From the NCBI GenBank assembly GCA_018806985.1, contig JADANN010000414.1, forward strand, positions 1,612,001 through 1,676,000: a DNA stretch of 64,000 bases. The letters run 5' to 3'. Positions within the stretch are counted from its first letter, which is position 1; each line of letters starts with the position of its first letter. The translations under genes and the position numbers were made by a program. This stretch comes from Angiostrongylus vasorum (lineage: Eukaryota > Nematoda > Chromadorea > Rhabditida > Metastrongylidae). This document shows positions 55,826 to 64,000 of the stretch, piece by piece. The notes beneath the pieces were generated by a model. The model was given only the letters and a program-made list of their open reading frames with translations. It was not told the origin of the DNA and made no database searches.

Positions 55826-58672
55826 ACTAAGGTGACGATATATAGCTACAATGTACGCGCACTTGCATCTGAGCTCTCGATAGAAGACTTCATTATGTAA
55901 GCAAGAAGGATAAAGTACGACGTCATCGGCCTGGCCGAGACGAGAAGACGCCACCCTTTCAACGCCGTCTATGACACCGGAGAAGAACTGTTCCTCGGAA
56001 CTTGCGACAGCAGAGGAGTTGGCGGCGTCGGCGTTCTGGTCAACACGAGTTTGTCCATGAACATCGATTCATTGGAACAACTAACAATCCGAATCGGACG
56101 TTTACGATTAAAAAGATGTGGATCAGTACAGGGTTTGACAACCTTCGTCGTCTACGCGCCGACACCAAACTTTGACGAAGAAGAAGTCGAAGCGTTCTAT
56201 ATAGACTTGGGAAAGTTCTACAGAGAAGACCATACATTCTTCAAGGTCATCATTGGAGATTTTAAAGCTAATGCTGGACCCAGAAGGACGTCTGAGGAAC
56301 GTCACATTGGGACCCATGGATTACAATGGAACGAGCAGAGGGATCGGCTGTCCAAGTATATCACGACGAATAAGAGCTTTTATGGCACCTCGCAATTCCA
56401 GAAGCCCCCACTCTCAACGCTAAAAGTGGGGAGACCACAATGTACAGTACCATAACCACATTACAATAAATCGAAGGGTTTACTTAACCGATGTCCCTGT
56501 TGTCCCAAAATTCTACATGGGATCAGACCACTGCCTCCTTCGAACGAGATTCCCACTTTCTCGCGAAAAAAAGGGAAAAAAAGCTGCTAAATTCAAAAAA
56601 CGAAGTCCTAAAATCCCCATAAACTGGGATTTATTACGTTCTTTAGTCGGTTGTTGGGAAGATGTCCTTTTGATAACATCGACGATGAATGCGATCGGAT
56701 CATTCAACATCTTCACGTCAGCGCAATGAAAGCTGAGAGTTCGAAAATCACCAAGAGACGTCTGTCTCCAGAAACTCTCGAGCTGATAAGCCAGCGTGGA
56801 CTTGCATGAGCTGCAGGCAAGCGCGAACTAACGCCCGAACTTGCAAAAACGATGCAGATAGGCGATAAAAGAAGACCTTAAAGAGAGAAGAGCAGTAGTT
56901 ATTGTCGAAGCTGCAGAGGTTGAGAAAAGCATTCTTAAAGCCCACCGAAGCTTCGCCAACTACAAAACCAAGATGACTGCACTCCGACGCCCAGACGGAA
57001 CAGGTACAACGTTCAGAAAGGCAATGGAGTAGATCTTTTCAATAGCGACGTCCTTCTCCCCTCATATGAAATAAAGGAGGACGGATAAGGCGTCCGACCG
57101 ATTCTCGCTTCTGAAATCCAACATTGCTATCTCGGCGGTGAAGAATGGAACAACACCAGTTCCGAAGAGGAAAAGATCGAACACCCGAACAACCTTCCCC
57201 TAGTCCTCATCAACACACTGGCTCAAGTCTTTACGCGCTAAGTGTCTGAATGCAGTGCTCCTACTTAGTGGAAGAGCAGCAAGACCGTGCTTGTTTGAGA
57301 GTGGTGACCTCCACGATAGCAGCAACTATCACCCAATCTTCTTACTATTGACTGCCTACAAAATTTTCACCCGAACCGTTCTAAACGGGACTGACAGAAC
57401 ACTGGACGAAGGGCGAACTTGTAAGGAAGCATAATTTCGAAAAGGATTCAGTACAATGGACCACACCCACACGATCACAAGACTCACTGAAGTATCGCAA
57501 AAGTACAAGACACCGTTCTTCTGTGTTATTTTCATCAATTAAGGGAAAGCATTTGACTTAGTTCGGACAAAACCAATCATGGAAGCTCTGAATACTCAGG
57601 TAATCTCTACTCAGTAGATAAAAAAAGTAAATACCTGATTCTTCGTGAACTGTATAAAAATTCCACAAACATGACGTCACCATTCTACAACGATACTGAC
57701 GTCGACGTCAAGGAAGGGGGTTAGGCAAGGCGATACCATCTCGCCAAAGTTATTTACCGTCACCCTCGAGAATGTCATGCGAACATTAGAATGGGACAAT
57801 ATTGGAGTGAAGTCGATGTTCGACAATTACACAATCTTCGCCTTACTGATGACGTCGTCCTTTTAACACCAAACATTAGCCAAGCCGAACGAATGCTTGC
57901 CGACTTTGATGAAGCCTGTGGAAAAATTGGTCTTCGACTAAATCTTGCAAAAACGATGTTCATGAGGAATGGATTGCAATGTCCGATTCATGCTCAACGG
58001 AATGATTGTCTCCGAACGCTCCAGTTACGCCCGACTGGGTCGTGAAATCAACATGCTAAACGACTTAGCTCCAGAGTTGCGCAGGAGGAAGCGAACGGCT
58101 TGACGACCTTTCAGGAGCATGTAGGATGTAGTGAAGAGAAACAGTGAAGAGAATAAAGAACACCCGACTCCGTGCCCACCCTTCCCACTCAACGGTACTT
58201 CCTGCGTTAACGTATGCGTCAGAAACCTGGTCGCTGCGCAAACAGAATGAAAAATTACTCAATTGAACGCGCGGTCGAAAGGACGATGCTCTAAGAGTGT
58301 TCCGTGTCATGCCAAGGAGAGAGGGGATCCGAAGCTCCTTCCTGCGCCAACAATCAAAAGTCGAAAACGTCGTTCTATGCGTCAAATTGTCGAAGATAAC
58401 ATGGGCCGGACACATGATGCGTATGAACGACAACCGATGGACAAGAGCCATTAGTGACTGGATTCCTCAGGATGTCAAACGCACTGCACGAAGACCATCG
58501 ATCTGATGGTCAGAGTTCTTCACGAAAAGACTAGAAGAAGGGTATAGTGTTCAACGAGTCCCTAGGGCGAGCAGGACTCATTGGGCTATTCCTGCACGCG
58601 ACAGGGGAAAAAATGGAAGAATCACGGGCGACCCGCTCGAGTCACTCGACGAACAACGGGACGATAGATGAC
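55826..58672 (+). mobile_element. RTE-type LINE, nearly full length, inactive
   Basis: The AP-like endonuclease reads from KVTIYSYNVRALASE (about 55830) through YDVIGLAETRRRHPFNAVYD (catalytic Glu) and VIIGDFKANAGPRR, where the family has GDFNA, to MGSDHCLLRTRFP (56517, catalytic His). The linker follows with LKERRAVV-like blocks near 56880. The reverse transcriptase carries KFFTRTVLN-like, motif B GDTISPKLFT (about 57739) and LTDDVVLLTP (57842) where FADD is expected. The tail has GHMMRMNDNRWTRAISDWIP (about 58409) and ends with LESLDEQRDDR near 58670. At least a stop at about 55891 and frameshifts near 56400, 56730, 57240, 57720 and 58000 break it. Loss of Asn in the endonuclease and of Phe-Ala in the RT box also argues it is dead. 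Confidence 0.9.
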
Positions 58673-58685
58673 GGATGATACATGG

Positions 58686-58915
58686 TGTTGTGTGAAATAC
58701 AACCACAATGATGTTGAGATATTTGCCAGAGTCTTACCCCAGGCCAGATTCAATGGTGCCGTGGGGAACACATTAGCTCCCGTAAAGTGTAAACGCAGGT
58801 TAGAATATGGACTGGGATCCTAGTCTGGCAAATATCTCGGCATCATTGTGGTTGTATTTCACACAACATTCTGCCATGAATGATGATACGCAGCAAATAA
58901 AAAGATAAGCATTAC
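58686..58915. repeat. Foldback family F1 with near-perfect terminal inverted repeats
   Basis: GTTGTGTGAAATACAACCAC then AATGATGTTGAGATATTTGC (from 58686) is inverted at 58826-58867 (GCAAATATCTCGGCATCATT then GTGGTTGTATTTCACACAAC). The right arm extends to GCAGCAAATAAAAAG, as in the 52.6-kb copy. It starts right after the 3' end of the RTE. Confidence 0.75.
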
Positions 58916-58919
58916 GGAT

Positions 58920-59230
58920 TCTTTATTTCATTGGAAAAAATAAATATAAATAAATATTCAATCAATATCAACCCAAAAAGTGGAAAGAGTAATCGACACG
59001 TTAAGAAATATAAGAAATTGAATTATTGGTTCGAAAATAGAGCACATATGTTATAGAAGCGATCGATCGAAAAGAAAGAAAAGGCCATCCTTAGTTGAAG
59101 AGGACGAGAAGAATCAAGGAAGCACTGTGGATCGGACGACAACACGCAGCTACATGAAGTAACATGGTTCTGCCGAAGAAGTGGCAGCAACGCTTTCGTC
59201 AATAGTGACACTTTCCATTTGTTCTTGAAA
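58920..59230. other. No recognisable feature
   Basis: AT-rich sequence without exons or matched repeats. Confidence 0.4.
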
Positions 59231-59234
59231 ATTT

Positions 59235-59620
59235 GGATGACCTGCCTTCACTGGTTGTGGGGTGGCCCAGCGTAATTCCCATCTTTTCGGAGCTTTGCTA
59301 GTTTAGCAATTGTGGTTCCCTGGAGTCCCGAGGTCAGCCAGGCTAAAGTCTGTCCCAGGTCGTCACCATCACAGGCAGTCGTCGCCCTTGTGGATCAGAG
59401 GCAGACTTGTCACCATGTGACAAGTTTGATATCAAGACGTTGGTGGATCGTGGTATTGGTTTACTCTTAGCTGGGCTTCCTGATGAAAACGATGGACTCC
59501 TTGTCAGCCTGGGGATCCTACCGGGGGATGAACACCCCCGCTGTACATAGCTGCCCACACTTAGGAACATCTACCATCCACGATGAGGCGGTAAACCGTT
59601 GGGAGGAAATGGTCTTTACA
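59235..59620 (-). repeat. Dispersed repeat R2, long copy
   Basis: On the minus strand it runs from TTTACCGCCTCATCGTGG through AAGAGTAAACCAATACCACG and GACCTGGGACAGACTTTAGC to CCGAAAAGATGGGAATTACG. It is collinear with 44800-45199. Confidence 0.65.
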
Positions 59621-59629
59621 CTGGTCGAA

Positions 59630-60590
59630 AATGATTTCTCACTTAATGATAGGCAATTTAGACCTATTTGTTTAAGATTAAGTTTAAAACCGATACAGAA
59701 ATCTAATATCTACAGCTGGTGTCAGGATTTTTTTTACCATCATGGTAATTCTCTGAAAATTTTGAGGCTTTTGAGACTATTTCTGTTTTAGTGATAGCTC
59801 TGCGATGGACATCTTCAATGACTCTCTAGAAGCAACACGGGAGTCTGAGGTAACAAAGAAAGTCGAAGAGTCGCATCACACCGCTTGATCCACATTTATT
59901 TCTGTTGGTTGATTTAACGAGGTGTCCTGCTCTTTTTCCGTTCATGTTCCTGTTCTATTTGCTGATCAGCGACTGCCGTAAACAAATCTAAATCCTCTTC
60001 ATCCTTCATGATTATGCTGTCGATTCTTCAACGAAAGCTCGGAAGTACGTCAATTCATCTCTTAGCGCCTTCTTGCCCAGTGCTTTAGTTGTAAAGCAGA
60101 AAACAACGCTATAAGGATGACGATAAGATGAGGGTTAGAGGCGAGATCATACCAGCCCGGTTATAGTGATATCTTAACGTTCGGCTTATTTGAGCAGAGA
60201 ACAAATCCATCGTGCTTGTGGGTGGAAAGGTTCCAGTATAATCCACTTCTGGAACATAAGAAAGTATTGGAAGATAATGAAGAAATGATATCTTATGGCA
60301 AAAGGAAAAGCAAATCCCAGTTTGGAAATTCGCTTACCCTGCAAAAACTTTATATTAGCAAAAATACGGAGGAAAGATGGAAATAAAACGCTCTCTTAAA
60401 CCATGAAGCTAATGCGGATGGCTAGTCTCCGAACAGAACCATGTAAAAGTGCTTATTCTCCGAGAACTTGCTAGAATATCTCCGACTATTGCTACTGGGT
60501 GAGTCAACCAAGCTTCCACTAATCGAATACGAGCAGCAGTCACAAAAGCTGAGTAATCTATTCGCTTTCCCGTAATATTTGAGACTTTTT
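59630..60590. other. No recognisable feature
   Basis: AT-rich, with no supported exon or repeat. Confidence 0.4.
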
Positions 60591-60599
60591 CATGTTTCG

Positions 60600-60820
60600 T
60601 GCTCATTTTACACACTAGGGCAACTAGCGCAATGGTGGTAATGCCACCCACTACAAGCAAAGCCCAACTAACACAGGATCTCGCTCGACCTTGCCACGGC
60701 CTTACTGGGCATCCCATAAATCTGGGCTCGGTAAAGCTGATATCAGACTTGTCTAGGACCAGCTGCTCATTTTCTTCTATCCACATAGGAACGCTCTAGC
60801 AAAGCTTTCCCAGAATTCCA
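60600..60820 (+). repeat. SINE-like copy, plus orientation
   Basis: GGCAACTAGCGCAATGGTGG (A box TAGCGCAATGG, about 60619) and later ATCAGACTTGTCTAGGACC and CTCTAGCAAAGCTTTCCC follow the same order as the 790-1010 copy (TTGCCGCAGTGG, AACTTGTCTAGGATAC, GTCTAGCAAGGCTGCCCC). Confidence 0.5.
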
Positions 60821-61130
60821 AATAGAATCGACCAGGATTTAACTGCAATCATAACGAAGAAAAAAATCCTCAAGCACTAGAAATATACATACTAAAAGTT
60901 GGCCAATCTTTGTGAATGGATGGCAGGAGACGGTTCGAATTCGATATTTTCTGTGATCCGCATAATATTTGTTATGTCGGATCATTTAAAAAAAGCTTAG
61001 ACACTACGTCAGATTTCAGCAGATTTTGCCAGACGCCTATTTGTTTTTGGATGTGCCTTATGTCAATTTACGTTCAGTTTCACCTGTTCGTATAAAAATG
61101 GAATGGAAACAAAACCGTGCAACTCTTTAC

Positions 61131-61211
61131 AGGAATTTAAACATGGTTGTGTGAAGCCGCACAAATGGCTCGCAATACTGACTCTTCCGAGCTCGTGGAA
61201 AGTATCCAAAG
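61131..61211 (+). other. Candidate short first exon
   Basis: A trans-splice-like acceptor (CTCTTTACAG) is followed by an ATG at about 61165. The frame MARNTDSSELVESIQR ends at a good donor (CCAAAG|GTTAGT). No continuing exon with matching phase was found, so the gene is unproven. Confidence 0.3.
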
Positions 61212-61742
61212 GTTAGTACAGAGGGCAACGCTTTCAAGCATTTTGTCGTAGCGATGAGACCCATGAAGATAAAAGTGGTGGAGGACAACAGGTTGGACCG
61301 AAGGTGAGGATTTGAAAATCCACGGAAATAGTCCTAGGATTTGCTAGGGAGCCTGGCTTGAATAGAGGAAAAGTTGTCGAACACCACAACCGAATTGGAA
61401 AATGAAAAACAATTTGAAAAAAAAAGTGCAGCATGAACACAAGGAGAAGCAAAGAGATTGGCCAAGGAGGCTGTTCTGACTTTTTCGAAAAATGCTGTCA
61501 ATAAAGTGCATTCTGAACGAAAACTGAAGAGGGCCTACGCGATAGTTCGATTACGGTATACCGAATATAGTGAGTGATTTGTGGATGCAATCATCTACTA
61601 TAGCACTTCGTACTTTTGCGAAGAAATGAGAGTGGGGAACTATTGTGAAAGAATTAACGGAATGGACGGAAAAATAGAACACTCATCAACCGAAAGTTCT
61701 CAGCTTGAGTGATCCTAGCTGCTTAACTAAGCTTCTCTTGAA

Positions 61743-61961
61743 ATGAGACATCTAGCAACAACCACAGCAACGAGGAGCTTCCAACTCGCTGGTGGAGAAC
61801 GACAGGATAGGTGTGGACCTCTCCTAGCGTACCTTCCAGATTTCACCAAAACCGTTGACAATATTATCGAAGCTTTGAGAACCGCTGTCAGGGGAAAACG
61901 ATCAACAATCAACCCGGTGCTGGAAATGCTTTCAGAAAATTCGTGTGCTGCAGAAGTCTAG
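61743..61961 (+). other. Unassigned open frame, 72 codons
   Basis: GC content is above that of the flanks and the frame reads LLAYLPDFTKTVDNIIEALR then TAVRGKRSTINPVLEMLSEN before a stop. The amphipathic pattern suggests real coding, perhaps the last exon of the gene begun near 61165, but the phases I tried do not join. No family recognised. Confidence 0.3.
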
Positions 61962-61979
61962 AATTGTGCTCTAATGGAA

Positions 61980-62460
61980 AAAATATACTATTTCGCCGTG
62001 GCCGAATTGTTTAGATTCTAACTAGTTTCACCTCCATTAATGAAACTAAGAATAAAATGAGAGGTGTGTACTTAAATGTGAAGGTAAAAAAACCAACATT
62101 ATTCAGAGACAAATTAAATGACCACTCGAGGTGAAAGAGGGCACAACAAGTAATTCCGTCTTTCGGTACTTAGGAGGCAACTGCCCATCCACCGCAATAA
62201 TTATTCACAAGACTGCTTACAGTTAATCTGTTGAAGCATTCCAGGGATCTAAGTAATGGAGTGAATCTATCACCTGCACAGGTAGCGTAATAGCTCGTAA
62301 GTCGAATGCTGTCACTTTAGATCTGCACAGCATTTCCAACTCAGGACCAATGAATTCTTGCTAAACTTCTCTGATAAGATAAAAACATTGATTTGATACA
62401 TGAGCAACCGAAAGGCACTGCATGAACCACATGCGTCCAATCATTTCTAAAAATAAAAAA
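61980..62460. other. No recognisable feature
   Basis: AT-rich sequence without supported exons. Confidence 0.4.
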
Positions 62461-62469
62461 AGTACTAGG

Positions 62470-62676
62470 CGTTTAGACATGATCGAATGCAAATATGGCT
62501 TACACAATAGCACACAGTGATTTATCAACTCAGCGTTTTTTTCATCTCGAATAAGTGTGGTATCAGTTCGGCGACCCCGGAGAGGTGGAAGATTTTGTAA
62601 GCCTAAGGCGCGAGATCCAACCAAAGACTACGTGCGTACTGTAGGATATCTCTAACCACTGTGCTACACACCTTTT
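62470..62676 (-). repeat. tRNA-derived SINE copy
   Basis: The minus strand starts AAAAGGTGTGTAGCACAGTG, with A box TAGCACAGTGG and a B-box-like GGTTGGATCTCG. The body includes GGGGTCGCCGAACTGATACC. It is more diverged than the 63-kb copies and its head is closest to that of 16850-17022. Confidence 0.6.
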
Positions 62677-62679
62677 AAT

Positions 62680-63265
62680 CACCTCTAGGATGCTTGAAAG
62701 TGTTGAATGCATGGCGCTTTCCTAAGGCATTGGTTAACAAGTGTCCGTCATCCTTTGCATTGGATAATTTTCCATGTGTTCTACATCACTAAAACATGCA
62801 ACTGATGCCACTGTACACCTAGTATGGGTATAGTTCTAGTAGCTATAGCCAATGGAGATTGTTGTCTAACGTTTCCCTGATTAGGCAAAAAATTCTTACA
62901 CAGCGCTTCCACAGTGAATCAAGGTTTTAGAAGTGATCTATACCTCAGATGATTCTAAAGAGAAGTCCCAGATTCAAGCAATGGGTAAAATCAACGTTGT
63001 CACGTCTTCCTCAACCTATTTCTCTATGACCTGGCGATGACAACTGCCCATTGAAATGGATGGGTTATCGGTGAACAGCGACAGCTTGCTGGCTGGCACT
63101 GCACCATATTGCAATAAAAGGTGTTGCTAAATTCAACCTCATAGATCCTTCATTAGCTCTATTTCCTACACTCGCAATGTTAAAGTGTTGCGATGGTTTA
63201 TAGCTGCGCTATCCTTACCACCACTAAGCCCGATAATCATCCGCCGGACTCGAGTGGGGACATTT
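62680..63265. other. No recognisable feature
   Basis: No supported exon or repeat. Confidence 0.4.
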
Positions 63266-63270
63266 CGCAA

Positions 63271-63557
63271 AAGGTAAAGGATAGAAGATAAAGCTCTCGG
63301 CGTTGGTCAGTCATTGAGGGATGCGGCATGCATTCGACTTCACTAAGCATCGTTTGGAGGTGATTGAATGCATGTCTGGCCTTTACAGTGACTCCCGGTG
63401 GCCTACCGATGTGTCGAGCCAGTGCTCCTCTTTCCAGACAAGTCTGGTACCAATTTTCCGACCGCAGAGGGCTGGAAGGCTTGGTGGGCCATGGGCACGG
63501 GGATGGATTCCACGTGTGTGTTGCAGGGCGCATTCGACCACTGCGCCACATGCGCCC
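63271..63557 (-). repeat. tRNA-derived SINE copy, first of a pair
   Basis: Minus-strand head GGCGCATGTGGCGCAGTGGT, full body, and a tail ending CTATCCTTTACCTTTTGCG. It is very similar to the next copy in the same orientation. Confidence 0.75.
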
Positions 63558-63610
63558 TTGTGGAACGTTATAACACAATTCTTTGGAGAGGCGTCATGTA
63601 CAAATGTACG

Positions 63611-63890
63611 AAGATACAAAGCTAAAGCTCTCGCCGTTGATCAATCCCTGAGTGGTGCGCCATGCATTCGACTTCATTAAACATCGCTGGGGATGATTGA
63701 ACGCATATCTGACCTTTACAATGACTCGCGGTGGCCTACCGATGTATCGAGCCAGTGCTGCTATCTTCCCAGACAAGTCTGGCACCAATTTGCCGACCCT
63801 GCAGAGATAGAAGGCTTGGTGGGCCATGGGCACGGGGATGGATTCCACGTGTGGTGCAAGGCGCCTCCGACCACTGCGCCACAGGCGCCT
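63611..63890 (-). repeat. tRNA-derived SINE copy, second of a pair
   Basis: Head GGCGCCTGTGGCGCAGTGGT on the minus strand, then the same body (AGACTTGTCTGGGAAGATAG, TCGATACATCGGTAGGCCAC) as the copy 55 bp to its left. Confidence 0.75.
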
Positions 63891-64000
63891 TCGTAAGAGG
63901 AGAAGATATCTTTAGGTAGCTGGCCAGGGTCTCCATGACATAGAAGTACTAGCGCTGGAGTCTACTTTACTCAGCTTTGGTTGTACCCGAACAGATGTGG

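Noticed and set aside
60409..60786. 125-codon minus-strand frame with a good membrane segment (SWALLVVGGITTIALVALV)
   Set aside because: Its N-terminal half overlaps a SINE-like copy (A box at about 60619, CAGACTTGTCTAGGACC at 60750), so the frame is probably the antisense of a repeat.
63237..63936. Many overlapping 60-119 codon frames with similar proteins (SLVPIFRPQRAG, WIPRVCV)
   Set aside because: They all derive from SINE copies and recur wherever the repeat occurs. The matching frames at 29-29.3 and 35.6-35.8 kb have the same origin.

Overview
The window is eukaryotic and looks like a parasitic strongylid nematode, most likely a hookworm such as Ancylostoma or Necator. The reasons are AT-rich sequence, long introns, GT-AG splice sites with TTTCAG-type acceptors, trans-splice-like acceptors just before start codons, and RTE and Penelope-like retroelements that resemble those I know from hookworms. 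The species is an inference. I see no bacterial genes, rRNA, functional tRNA gene or CRISPR array.

Two conserved genes can be reconstructed exon by exon, both on the minus strand. lasp-1 (49605 to 41753, 7 exons, about 305 aa) encodes a LIM, nebulin-repeat and SH3 actin-binding protein. ess-2 (40623 to 36503, 8 exons, 511 aa) encodes the ESS2/DGCR14 splicing factor. They lie head to tail 1.1 kb apart, with a poly(A) signal and a trans-splice-like acceptor between them, which suggests an operon. The last lasp-1 exon has one extra base in a T run that breaks the SH3 frame. A third gene on the minus strand (21154 to 13934) encodes a secreted, 10-cysteine three-finger (Ly6/activin-receptor type) domain, split by a 6.9-kb intron with matching phase.

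Most of the rest is repeats. 1.2-2.1 kb holds an RTE remnant with another repeat inserted. 2.4-6.6 kb holds a Penelope-like element (PLE) with a GIY-YIG endonuclease. It is flanked by 280-bp inverted repeats and carries an RTE copy in its 3' part. 11.8-12.2, 33.4-34.5, 44.2-44.6, 51.9-52.2 and 53.0-53.3 kb hold PLE 3' ends. 31.7-34.0 kb holds fragments of a second RTE-type LINE. 55.8-58.7 kb holds a nearly full-length but dead RTE. Dispersed among them are a tRNA-derived SINE family, a palindromic foldback family and a third repeat family (R2).

The most unusual signal is a motif repeated at the PLE ends that matches the hammerhead ribozyme core (CTGANGA, stem, GAAA) but with almost no helix III. 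One copy sits at the centre of a palindrome with (GTT)n and (AAC)n arms inside a lasp-1 intron.

Other stretches hold only short open segments that I cannot assign. They are listed with low confidence.
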